Shown here piece by piece: positions 35,179-43,497 of a DNA stretch of 64,000 nt. Every line of letters starts with the position of its first letter. Positions within the stretch are counted from its first letter, which is position 1. Location: the NCBI GenBank assembly GCA_041395905.1, contig JAWKZP010000007.1:62001-126000 (forward strand), read 5' to 3'. The translations under genes and the position numbers were made by a program. The DNA is from UBA7803 sp041395905 (GTDB lineage Bacteria; Pseudomonadota; Gammaproteobacteria; Pseudomonadales; Azotimanducaceae). Below the pieces are notes generated by a model. It did no database searches. It saw only the letters and a list, made by a program, of their open reading frames with translations, and was not told where the DNA came from.

Positions 35179-36987
35179 TCAGCGCCCCAGGGCCGGGGCG
35201 GTTGCCGCGCTGAGACGACCATCGCGCACGACGGCCCAGGTGAGCTCCCGGCGCAGCTGTCCGTCGCCCGCGACGCTCAGCACACCGGTGCTGCCGAGGA
35301 GCTGATCGACGTTGCCGGCGAGCAGCAGCGGCAGCTGATTGCCCACCCGCAGCGCGTCTACACCGAGCGCGTACAGGGACGCCAGCGGATTGCCGTCAAG
35401 CGAGAATGCAGCGGCAAGGCTCGCGTAGCTGCCGTCTCCTATGACGAAACCGGGGATCTCGCAGATCTGAAAACCCGATAGCGCGCTGAGCGCACTGGGT
35501 GCCGCGCCTCGCACCGATTGCGAGCTGGCGTAAACCGGCAGCTGATCGGCGAAGTGATATCGCAGTGCGGGCACCAGAGCATTGGCTTCGACGTTGGAAA
35601 CCAGCGCGACGATGGCGTCGATGTCGCCGCGGGCGCGCGGCAGAAACTCGAGGGTTTCGCCCAGCACCCGTTCCAGTTCGCTCCGCCGCTCCTCGCTTTT
35701 GCTGACCAGCATTGCGTTGCCCACGCTTTCGGTCACCGTGCGCACGTCCAGCAGCAGCTGATCGGTGACGCGCAGATCGTCGGCGTCGCGCCAGCTGGCG
35801 TACAGCTGCCGCAGCGCGCGTCCGGCCCATTCCTCGGGATCGTGCAGCACCAGAACGTTGCGGCGACCGTCCGCACTCAGACGTTCGGCAATGGTGCGCG
35901 CCTCGTCTTCGATGGCCAGCCCCAGCTGACGCAGCCCCGGCGCGGCCGGGACGCCGGGTTCCAGGTAGTTGAGCGCCAGCACCGGCACGTCGGGCTGCAG
36001 ACCGTTGAGCTCCGCCACGGCTTCCTTGCGCAGTGGACCTACCAGCAGATCCATGCCGTCGGTCAGGGTGCGCTCGTAGAGCTCGGGCAGTGGTTGCTGG
36101 GTGGTATCGTAAACGTGCACTTCGAACGGCAGATCCCGGGCGTGCTCGAGGTAGGTGGCTAGGAAGCCGTCGCGCACTGCCCGACCGGCGCGGCCGAGCG
36201 GACCGTTGAGCGGCAGCAGCAGCCCCAGTCGGCGCGGCTGCGCAGGCAGGGTGGCCGGACCGGTCGACCCTGCCAGCAACGTCTGCAGAGGGCGCGGTGG
36301 CAGTTGATTCGCAGGGTGATCAGGCCAGCGGGCCTGCCAGTCGGCGAGCCGTCTGGTCTGTTCCGCTATGGTGAGACTCTGCAGCGTCTGCACCTTGAGC
36401 TCTATCCAGCCGAGCTCGTCGCCGCGTACCGAGGTACGGAGCGCGAGCAGTCTGAGCGCCGGCACCCTGGCCAGCGACAGCCAGATGAGATCGTTTACGC
36501 GCTGCGCGGCTGCCGGGTCCGGCCTCAGAGCCATCAGCGCCTCGGCGTCGACGAGCGGGTCATTACCACTGCCGATGAGGGTGCTCGTCAGCAGCCAGCG
36601 CGTGGGATCGTGCAGCAGAGCCGGATCCACCTCGGCGAGCGCCGCGTTGGCTGCGCGACGGTCACCCAGGCGGTACAGCACCTCCGCGCGCGCGAGCTCA
36701 TAGTCGGCCTGCTGCAGCTCGTCGAGCAGCTCCGGCCGCACGCTCTCGAGGGTGGCGCTGGCGGCCCGCCAGTCGCCGCTGTCGAGCTCGCGCTGAGCAA
36801 CCTGTACCAGCAGCCAGGCACCGCGGGCAGGACCGGCCGCGAGCGCCCGCGCCCGCAGCGCTTGGATGCTGTCGCCGCTGCCGGCTTCGACGCCGGCGCT
36901 GCTGCCCGCGCGAGGCTGGGTCGGCGTGCTTTGGCAGCCGCAGACTGCGAGAATCAGCAGCCCCGTTGCAATCAGTCGTGCAAACAT
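35179..36987 (-). CDS. lpoA: PBP1A activator lipoprotein LpoA
   Basis: Outer-membrane lipoprotein that reaches through the wall to stimulate PBP1A. The 602 residues have a lipobox with lipidated C18, an N-terminal TPR-like helical domain (about 30-245) and a C-terminal periplasmic-binding-protein-like domain (about 255-600). Its start codon overlaps that of the divergent rsmI by two bases. Confidence 0.93.
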   Translation of the reverse strand: MFARLIATGLLILAVCGCQSTPTQPRAGSSAGVEAGSGDSIQALRARALAAGPARGAWLLVQVAQRELDSGDWRAASATLESVRPELLDELQQADYELARAEVLYRLGDRRAANAALAEVDPALLHDPTRWLLTSTLIGSGNDPLVDAEALMALRPDPAAAQRVNDLIWLSLARVPALRLLALRTSVRGDELGWIELKVQTLQSLTIAEQTRRLADWQARWPDHPANQLPPRPLQTLLAGSTGPATLPAQPRRLGLLLPLNGPLGRAGRAVRDGFLATYLEHARDLPFEVHVYDTTQQPLPELYERTLTDGMDLLVGPLRKEAVAELNGLQPDVPVLALNYLEPGVPAAPGLRQLGLAIEDEARTIAERLSADGRRNVLVLHDPEEWAGRALRQLYASWRDADDLRVTDQLLLDVRTVTESVGNAMLVSKSEERRSELERVLGETLEFLPRARGDIDAIVALVSNVEANALVPALRYHFADQLPVYASSQSVRGAAPSALSALSGFQICEIPGFVIGDGSYASLAAAFSLDGNPLASLYALGVDALRVGNQLPLLLAGNVDQLLGSTGVLSVAGDGQLRRELTWAVVRDGRLSAATAPALGR

Positions 36988-37825
36988 GCCTGGTGTGCTC
37001 TACGTCGTCGCGACGCCGATTGGAAACCTCGAGGACATCAGTCGTCGAGCGGCCGATGTCCTGCGTTCGGTGGCGATTGTCGCCGCGGAGGATACCAGAC
37101 GAACGCGGGTGCTGTTAGACGCGCTCGGCGCCGACAGCGCCCGGATGGTGGCCCTGCACAGCCACAACGAAGGTGCCGCGAGCGTGCGCGTTCTGCAATC
37201 GCTGCGCGATGGTTCGACCGTTGCGCTGGTGTCGGACGCCGGTACGCCGTTGCTTTCGGATCCGGGGTTCGAGCTGGTGCGGGCGTGCTGGGCCGAGCAG
37301 ATCGCAGTGCTGCCCGTGCCCGGCCCGAGCGCGGTGCTCGCGGCGCTGTCCGTTTGCCCGTTGCCGGCGGGCCGCTTCCACTTCGAGGGGTATCTGCCGG
37401 CACGCGCCGGGCAGCGCCGCGCGCGCCTGCGGGAACTGGCGGCCCGCGACGAGGCCTGCGTGTTCTTCGAGGCGCCGCACCGAATCGCCGGGTGCCTGGA
37501 GGACATTGCCGCCCTGGATCCGGCGCGCCGCCTGCTGCTGGGCCGCGAGATGACCAAGCTGCATGAGCAGTACCTGTGTGCCACCGCGAGCGAGCTGCTG
37601 GCGCAGCTGAGCGCGGCAGGTCAGTTGCGCGGTGAGTTCGTGGGTGTGCTCGAGGCCGGCAGCAGCGACGCGGACACCCGCGCCGCGCATCGGACCATGG
37701 CCGTGCTGTGCGCCGAGCTCGCGCCGGCTCAGGCGGCGCGGCTGGGGTCGCAACTGCTCGGCCTGCCGCGCCGCGAGCTCTACGACCTGGCGCTGAAGCT
37801 GGCAGCATCGCCGGATGGCGCGTGA
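36986..37825 (+). CDS. rsmI: 16S rRNA 2'-O-methyltransferase RsmI
   Basis: SAM enzyme that methylates the ribose of C1402 in the decoding centre. It has 279 residues: N-terminal TPIGNLEDIS, then AAEDTRRTRVLL, LVSDAGTPLLSDPG and PGPSAVLAALS, the tetrapyrrole-methylase fold. Upstream frame to 36866 lies within lpoA antisense. The stop TGA doubles as part of the rnpB promoter. Confidence 0.96.
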   Translation: MPGVLYVVATPIGNLEDISRRAADVLRSVAIVAAEDTRRTRVLLDALGADSARMVALHSHNEGAASVRVLQSLRDGSTVALVSDAGTPLLSDPGFELVRACWAEQIAVLPVPGPSAVLAALSVCPLPAGRFHFEGYLPARAGQRRARLRELAARDEACVFFEAPHRIAGCLEDIAALDPARRLLLGREMTKLHEQYLCATASELLAQLSAAGQLRGEFVGVLEAGSSDADTRAAHRTMAVLCAELAPAQAARLGSQLLGLPRRELYDLALKLAASPDGA

Positions 37826-37831
37826 TATCCT
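37823..37831 (+). promoter_or_regulatory. Extended -10 promoter of rnpB
   Basis: TGA TATCCT: the TGn element is the rsmI stop codon (37823-37825) and the -10 hexamer is 37826-37831. The predicted RNA start at 37839 is 8 bp after the hexamer end. No good -35 is visible at the right distance. Confidence 0.55.
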
Positions 37832-37838
37832 GCAGCGC

Positions 37839-38237
<399 letters not shown>

Positions 38238-38261
38238 TACCTCACCCCGATCTTTCCCGGA

Positions 38262-38283
38262 ACGTTTATCGCTAAACGTTCTA
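38262..38283. repeat. Perfect 22-bp palindrome after rnpB
   Basis: GAACGTTTA-TCGC-TAAACGTTC: 9-bp arms, 4-nt loop, low GC for this genome. It could end rnpB transcription, though no T-run follows, or be a regulator site. The stem GTAGTT(T)CG/CGAACTAC follows at 38295-38318. Confidence 0.7.
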
Positions 38284-38418
38284 GAACTTAATGTAGTTTC
38301 GAGAAAGCCGAACTACCGGTCCGATCTGGCTCGTCAATTCGGTTCCGAGACCCCTGCCGACACCCGCTCGCGTCAGAAAAATCTTTTAAATTCCGAAGGT
38401 TATGGTACTTGGCCCGGC

Positions 38419-38445
38419 TTGACAGGCTATGACCCGGGCTATAGT
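38419..38445 (+). promoter_or_regulatory. Promoter of the dcw cluster (mraZ)
   Basis: Consensus TTGACA at 38419-38424 and TATAGT at 38440-38445. The 15-bp spacer is short. Predicted start about 38452, with a leader of about 170 nt. Confidence 0.6.
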
Positions 38446-38464
38446 GTCGCGCGATGGATTTTTG

Positions 38465-38510
38465 TGGGAAAAAGTGGGTGAAGCTGGCGATCAAGGTGGC
38501 ACCGGTGGGA
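38465..38510 (+). promoter_or_regulatory. MraZ operator: TGGGN repeats
   Basis: TGGGA at 38465, TGGGT at 38475 and TGGCG at 38485 recur every 10 bp, i.e. TGGGN with 5-bp spacers, the known E. coli MraZ site. A looser TGGCA (38497) and TGGGA (38506) follow. Placement between promoter and mraZ fits autorepression. Confidence 0.75.
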
Positions 38511-38623
38511 TTACGAGGCCGCAGAGGGCCAGTTTCCGCCAGGTCTTGCCCACACGCCGGTCTCAGCTAGCGCAGGGGGCGGGTTCGGTCGGCGGCCTTC
38601 GGTCCGTCGGTCCAGGCGAAAGC

Positions 38624-39082
38624 ATGTTCAGGGGTATCAACAGCGCCACGCTGGATAGCAAGGGGCGTATGGCTCTGCCGGCTCGATTCCGGGAGATCGT
38701 CATGGCCGCATCCGCAGGCAAGGTGGTGGTCACCATCGACATCGCCGAGCGCTGTCTGCTGCTCTATCCCCTGGGCGAGTGGGAAACGCTCGAGAGCAAG
38801 GTCGAAGCGCTCTCGAACGTGGCCAATCGGGCCCGGCATCTGCAGCGTCTGCTGATTGGCCATGCGACGGATCTCGAGCTCGACGCCAACGGACGGATTC
38901 TGCTGCCTCAGGCTCTGCGCAGCTACGCAGGGCTGGACAAGAAGCTGACCCTGGTCGGGCAGGGGCGCAAGGTCGAGATCTGGAACGAGGAGCGCTGGGG
39001 TGAGAGCGTTCAGGACTGGCTGGATCAGGACATGAGCGCGCTGCTGGCGGACGCTGACGAGTTCAACGGGCTGTCGCTTTGA
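38624..39082 (+). CDS. mraZ: Transcriptional regulator MraZ
   Basis: AbrB-fold repressor of the dcw cluster. It has 152 residues from ATG 38624, the same length as in E. coli. Two DxxxR-type swapped-hairpin motifs are seen: DSKGRMALPARFRE and DANGRILLPQALR. The longer open frame from 38429 reads through the operator and is not used. It overlaps rsmH by 4 bp. Confidence 0.96.
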   Translation: MFRGINSATLDSKGRMALPARFREIVMAASAGKVVVTIDIAERCLLLYPLGEWETLESKVEALSNVANRARHLQRLLIGHATDLELDANGRILLPQALRSYAGLDKKLTLVGQGRKVEIWNEERWGESVQDWLDQDMSALLADADEFNGLSL

Positions 39083-40041
39083 GCGGCAGCCATGCCCCGG
39101 TTCTGTGCCGGGAGCTGGTGAGTCTGGTAACGGGGATGGCTCCCCCGGCGGGAACGGCGGGCGGGGCTTCGGTTGCGGGGATTCGCGAAGGCGTGTACGT
39201 CGACGCCACTTTCGGCAGGGGCGGCCACAGCCGCGCGCTGCTCGATGTGCTGGGGCCGGACAGCCGGGTGATCGCGTTCGATCGGGACCCGGAGGCGGTT
39301 GCCGAAGGTCGCGCCCTGGCGCTGGCGGAGCCCCGGTTCGACATACGTCAGGGCAACTTTTCGCAGCTGGGTGATTTGCTGGAGCAAATGGACGTGGGGC
39401 TCGTGCAGGGCGTAATCATGGATCTCGGCGTCTCGTCGCCACAGCTGGACGATCCGCAACGCGGTTTCAGCTTCCGCTTCGACGCGCCGCTGGACATGCG
39501 CATGAATCCCGACCAGGGGCCCAGCGCGGCTGACTGGCTCAATGCCGCTGCCGAGACCGAGATCTCCCGGGTGCTCCGGGAGTACGGCGAGGAGCGCTAC
39601 GCGCGCCGTATCGCCGCCGCCATCGTGGCGGCGCGGCCGTTGCGCACGACGGCCCAGCTCGCTGCCGTCGTCAGTCAGGCACAGCCGCGGCGGACCCCGG
39701 GCAAGCACGACGCCACACGCGTGTTTCAGGCAATCCGTATGCAGATCAACGACGAGCTCGGCGAGCTGCGTGCGGGCCTTGCCCAGGCGTTTGCGGTGCT
39801 GCGCGCAGGCGGCAGGCTCGCGGTGATCAGTTTCCATTCCCTGGAAGACCGGCTGGTGAAGCGCTTTTTTCGCGAGCTTTCGCAACCGCCGCAGCTGCCG
39901 CGGCGGCTGCCCGTGCGGGATGCAGCGGCGCGACCGGCTGCGCTCAGCATTGCCGGGCCGATTCGGGCCGGGGCCGACGAGCTGGCGGCGAATCCACGCG
40001 CCCGCAGCGCAGTGCTGCGCGTGCTGGAGAAAGCCGCATGA
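39079..40041 (+). CDS. rsmH: 16S rRNA m4C1402 methyltransferase RsmH
   Basis: SAM enzyme that N4-methylates C1402, the same base RsmI methylates on the ribose; both genes lie in this window. The 320 residues start at TTG 39079 (SGSHAPVLCREL), then DATFGRGGHS, FDRDPEAV, VIMDLGVSSPQLDD and VISFHSLEDR near the end. The start overlaps mraZ. Confidence 0.95.
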   Translation: MSGSHAPVLCRELVSLVTGMAPPAGTAGGASVAGIREGVYVDATFGRGGHSRALLDVLGPDSRVIAFDRDPEAVAEGRALALAEPRFDIRQGNFSQLGDLLEQMDVGLVQGVIMDLGVSSPQLDDPQRGFSFRFDAPLDMRMNPDQGPSAADWLNAAAETEISRVLREYGEERYARRIAAAIVAARPLRTTAQLAAVVSQAQPRRTPGKHDATRVFQAIRMQINDELGELRAGLAQAFAVLRAGGRLAVISFHSLEDRLVKRFFRELSQPPQLPRRLPVRDAAARPAALSIAGPIRAGADELAANPRARSAVLRVLEKAA

Positions 40042-40304
40042 TCCGGCGGCCGCTGGCAACCTTCCTGCTGCTGCTGCTGCTGGTCGTGGCCTCGAGCATC
40101 CAGGTGGTGTGGATGAGTCAGGCCGTGCGCCAGCTGCACGTGGAGCTGCAGAGCGCCCAGCGCGATCAGGATCAGCACGTGGCCGAGCAGAGCCGGCTGC
40201 TGCTGGAACGCAGCGCCCTGACCGCGTTCCAGAACGTCGAGCGCATTGCCGAAGGTGAGCTGGCCATGCACTTTCCGGAATCCGTGGAGCGCATCGAGCG
40301 GTGA
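40038..40304 (+). CDS. ftsL: Cell division protein FtsL
   Basis: Bitopic divisome protein that pairs with FtsB and FtsQ to activate FtsWI. The 88 residues have a short cytoplasmic N-terminus, one membrane helix (about 7-25) and a periplasmic coiled coil. Sequence is poorly conserved in the family; position between rsmH and ftsI makes the call. Overlaps on both sides. Confidence 0.92.
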   Translation: MIRRPLATFLLLLLLVVASSIQVVWMSQAVRQLHVELQSAQRDQDQHVAEQSRLLLERSALTAFQNVERIAEGELAMHFPESVERIER

Positions 40305-41977
40305 AAGCCTGGCGCCACTACGCAGTCGTGATTCTGTTTCTGCTCGGGTGCAGCGGCGTGGCCGCGCGGGTGGTCTACCTGAACATCACCGAGCGGGCGT
40401 TCCTGCAGGAACAGGGTGACGCGCGCGCGGTGCGTGCCCAGACGCTGCCTGCATATCGCGGCGTGATCTACGATCGCAACGGCGAGCCGCTGGCCATCAG
40501 CACGCCCACCATGGCGGTGTGGACCGATCCCAGCCTGGTGCGTCTCGATGGCGAATCGGTGGCCGCGCTTGCCGGCGTGCTCGGTGTGCCGGCGCGTGAG
40601 CTGCAGCAACAGCTGGATGCCGCGGGGCGACGCGAGTTTCTTTACCTGGCGCGGCGCCTGCCGTGGGAGCAGGCGCAACGGGTGAAGGCGCTCGAGCTGA
40701 AGGGTGTGTACCTGCAGCGTGAGTACCGGCGTTATTACCCTGCCGCCGAGATTGCCGCGCACGTGGTGGGCGTCACCGACGTCGACGAAGCCGGCATCGA
40801 GGGCGTGGAGCTCGCGTTCGACGATCGCCTGCGCGGGCAGCACGGGCGCAAGGTGGTCCTTCAGGACCGCCGCGGCGAGGTGATCAAGGACCTCGAGTTC
40901 GTGCGCGCGCCGCGCTTCGGCAGCGACATGCACCTCAGCCTGGACCTGCGGCTGCAGTATCTGGCCTACCGCGAAATCAAGGCCGCGGTCCTTGCCAACG
41001 GCGCCCGTTCCGGCTCGCTGGTGATGCTCGACGCGCACACCGGTGAGGTGCTCGCCATGGTCAACGAGCCATCCTACAACCCCAACGATCTGTCGTCGGG
41101 CACGCGCGAGGGCATGCGCAACCGCGCCGTGACCGACACCTACGAGCCGGGCTCGACCATGAAGCCGTTCACGGCGCTCGCGGCGCTGGAAAGCGGTGCC
41201 TACAGCCCGACGACCGAGATCGATACCTCGCCGGGGTATTTCAGCGTCGGCAGAAAGCTGATCCAGGACACCGGCAATCTCGGCACCGTCAGCCTGACCC
41301 GGGCGCTGCAGAAGTCGAGTCAGGTTGCCTTTGCCAAGGTAGCGCTGACGCTGCCGGACCGGGCCGTGTTCGACGTAATGAATCGCGCCGGTCTGGGCCA
41401 GTTCGTCGGCACCGGGCTGCCGGGCGAGGCCGCGGGCTCGCTGTCCGAATGGGGTCTCGACAAACCCATCGTGCGCGCGACGCTCGCCTATGGCTACGGC
41501 CTGGCCGTGTCGCCGCTGCAGCTGGCCCGGGCCTACGTGACACTGGCGAACGACGGCGTGCCCCTGCCCGTGTCGATTCTCAAGCACGATCCGGATGCGC
41601 CGGTCACCGGCACGCCGGTGTTTGCCGCGGAGCAGACCAGGGCGGTGCTGCACATGATGGAGGCCGTGACCGAGAAGAACGGCACCGCGCCGCGGGCCAG
41701 CGTCGCCGGTTACCGGGTGGCCGGAAAGACCGGCACCGCCCGCAAGGTGGGCGCGGCCGGTTATGACGATGAGCGTCACGTCACGCTGTTCGCGGGGATC
41801 GCGCCCGTGAGCAATCCGCGCCTGGTGATGGTGGTGGTGATCAACGAGCCCGCCGGCGCCGCCCAGGGCGGCGGCGGCGTGGCGGCACCGGTGTTCGGTC
41901 GCGTGGCGGCACGCGCGCTGCGGGTGCTGGGCGAGCCGCCGGACGACCTGCTGCTGGCGGAAGGAGCGGGACGGTGA
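40301..41977 (+). CDS. ftsI: Septal transpeptidase FtsI (PBP3)
   Basis: Class B penicillin-binding protein that cross-links septal peptidoglycan. It has 558 residues (GTG start), with a membrane anchor (about 8-26), the pedestal domain with RGVIYDRNG, and a transpeptidase domain with S285-TMK and K476-TG. The second motif, normally SSN, reads S339-S340-Q341 (KSSQVAF). The rest of the active site looks intact. The gene overlaps ftsL and murE by 4 bp. Confidence 0.96.
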   Translation: MKAWRHYAVVILFLLGCSGVAARVVYLNITERAFLQEQGDARAVRAQTLPAYRGVIYDRNGEPLAISTPTMAVWTDPSLVRLDGESVAALAGVLGVPARELQQQLDAAGRREFLYLARRLPWEQAQRVKALELKGVYLQREYRRYYPAAEIAAHVVGVTDVDEAGIEGVELAFDDRLRGQHGRKVVLQDRRGEVIKDLEFVRAPRFGSDMHLSLDLRLQYLAYREIKAAVLANGARSGSLVMLDAHTGEVLAMVNEPSYNPNDLSSGTREGMRNRAVTDTYEPGSTMKPFTALAALESGAYSPTTEIDTSPGYFSVGRKLIQDTGNLGTVSLTRALQKSSQVAFAKVALTLPDRAVFDVMNRAGLGQFVGTGLPGEAAGSLSEWGLDKPIVRATLAYGYGLAVSPLQLARAYVTLANDGVPLPVSILKHDPDAPVTGTPVFAAEQTRAVLHMMEAVTEKNGTAPRASVAGYRVAGKTGTARKVGAAGYDDERHVTLFAGIAPVSNPRLVMVVVINEPAGAAQGGGGVAAPVFGRVAARALRVLGEPPDDLLLAEGAGR

Positions 41978-43497
41978 GCGGCGCGGGAGTAAATCTGCGC
42001 GCTCTGCTCGGTGAGCACGCGCCGAACCTGGAAGCGCGCCACATGGTAGAGGATTCGCGCACGGTCGAGCGCGGCGATCTGTTCGTCGCCTGCCGCGGCG
42101 CGGTGCATGATGGCCACGACCATGCTGGGGACGCCGTGGCGCGCGGCGCCGTCGCGGTGCTCGCGGAGCGCGATCTGCCAGGGCTGAGCGTCCCCGTGAT
42201 CGTGCTGCCGGAACTGCGCAGCCGTCGCGGGACCATTGCCGCAGCGTTCTACGGCCAGCCCAGCACGACGTTGCATTGTGTCGGCGTTACCGGCACCAAC
42301 GGCAAGACCTCGATCGCCTGGTACGTTGCCGACCTGGCCAGCAGGCTGGGCCATCGTTGCGGTTATCTGGGGACTCTGGGCTGGGGTGCGCCGCTGTCTA
42401 GCCATTCCGGCGAGCCGCTGTCTATCCATTCCGGCAAGCCGCTGTCTATCCATTCCGGCAAGCCGCTGGCGCTGCACCCGGCGCGTCTGACGACCGAGGA
42501 TGCGATCACGGTGCAGCGGCGTCTGGCGGCGCTGCGTGACCAGGGCTGCACCTGGGTGGCGCTGGAGGCGTCGTCCCACGCGCTGGCCCAGGGGCGCGTC
42601 GACGAGGTTGCCTTCGACGTGGCCGCCTTCACCAACCTCACGCGGGATCACCTGGACTATCACGAAAGCTTCGAGGCGTACGGCGCGGCCAAGGCTCGGC
42701 TGTTTGCCTGGCCGACCCTGAAAGCGGCAGCCATCAACGTCGACGATCCGTTCGGCGCGCAGCTGGCGGGCCGTCTCGACCCAGCCGTTGCCGGTCTGCG
42801 CATCGGGGTGTCCACGCCCGGCGCGGATGTGCGCTGGTCGGGGCTGGCGTTCGACGATCAGGGTGCCATGGGACGGTGGCATACCCCCTGGGGCGAGGCG
42901 GACTTCCGTCTGCCCGTTCACAGCGAGTTTTCCGTGACCAACGTCGCCACGGCCGTGGCGGTGCTTGGTCAGGCGGGCGTGGCTCTGGCAGACATCGTGG
43001 CTGCAGGCGCGACCCTCGCGCAGGTGCCGGGGCGCATGGAGTTCTTCCGCGCGCCCGGCCGGCCGGCAGTGGTCGTCGATTTCGCGCACACGCCCGATGC
43101 GCTGGACAAGGTGCTCGGCAGTCTGCGCCGGCACACGCGCGGTGCACTGATCTGTGTGTTCGGCTGTGGCGGTGACCGCGATGCCGGCAAGCGGCCGCTG
43201 ATGGCAGCTGCCGCCGAGAATCACGCCGACGTGCTGTGGCTGACCAGCGACAACCCCCGTTCGGAGGATCCGGAGCGGATCATCGCCGACATGCGCGCTG
43301 GTCTCAGCGGGCGCCGCTGCGTGCACGCGTCCGCAGATCGCCGCGATGCCATCGTCCGGGCGATAGCGGGCGCGGGCGAGCAGGACGTGGTCCTGGTGGC
43401 CGGCAAGGGTCACGAAGAGTACCAGGAGGCAGGCGGTCGCCGCGTGCCGTTCAGCGACCGCGCGCTGGTCGCGGAGCTCATGGAGGGTGCTGCCTGA
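41974..43497 (+). CDS. murE: UDP-MurNAc-tripeptide synthetase MurE
   Basis: Adds the third stem residue. The 507 residues show ATP loop GTNGKTS (107-113), the EASSHAL and NLTRDHLDYH blocks and DNPR, the signature for meso-diaminopimelate. Residues 140-163 are three copies of an 8-residue repeat (PLS[S/I]HSG[E/K]) from a 24-bp tandem repeat, in the loop just before TTEDAI. The ligase core on both sides is normal. GTG start overlapping ftsI; murF does not follow. Confidence 0.95.
   Translation: MSGAGVNLRALLGEHAPNLEARHMVEDSRTVERGDLFVACRGAVHDGHDHAGDAVARGAVAVLAERDLPGLSVPVIVLPELRSRRGTIAAAFYGQPSTTLHCVGVTGTNGKTSIAWYVADLASRLGHRCGYLGTLGWGAPLSSHSGEPLSIHSGKPLSIHSGKPLALHPARLTTEDAITVQRRLAALRDQGCTWVALEASSHALAQGRVDEVAFDVAAFTNLTRDHLDYHESFEAYGAAKARLFAWPTLKAAAINVDDPFGAQLAGRLDPAVAGLRIGVSTPGADVRWSGLAFDDQGAMGRWHTPWGEADFRLPVHSEFSVTNVATAVAVLGQAGVALADIVAAGATLAQVPGRMEFFRAPGRPAVVVDFAHTPDALDKVLGSLRRHTRGALICVFGCGGDRDAGKRPLMAAAAENHADVLWLTSDNPRSEDPERIIADMRAGLSGRRCVHASADRRDAIVRAIAGAGEQDVVLVAGKGHEEYQEAGGRRVPFSDRALVAELMEGAA
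42391..42462 (+). repeat. 24-bp x 3 in-frame tandem repeat in murE
   Basis: Units 42391-42414, 42415-42438 and 42439-42462. Units 2 and 3 are identical; unit 1 differs at two bases. Each unit encodes eight residues, so copy changes keep the frame. The following CCGCTG is the start of a broken fourth unit. Confidence 0.95.

Larger units (their letters stand above)
38238..38623. other. rnpB-mraZ regulatory gap
   Basis: No gene in these 386 bp. From left to right it has a perfect 22-bp palindrome (38262-38283), a second stem (38295-38318), an A/T-rich stretch (38377-38397), a sigma-70 promoter (38419-38445), TGGGN boxes (38465-38510) and a GC-rich mraZ leader. Confidence 0.8.

Noticed and set aside
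42391..42462. CRISPR-like repeat array
   Set aside because: The 24-bp units are directly adjacent without spacers and are read in frame within murE.
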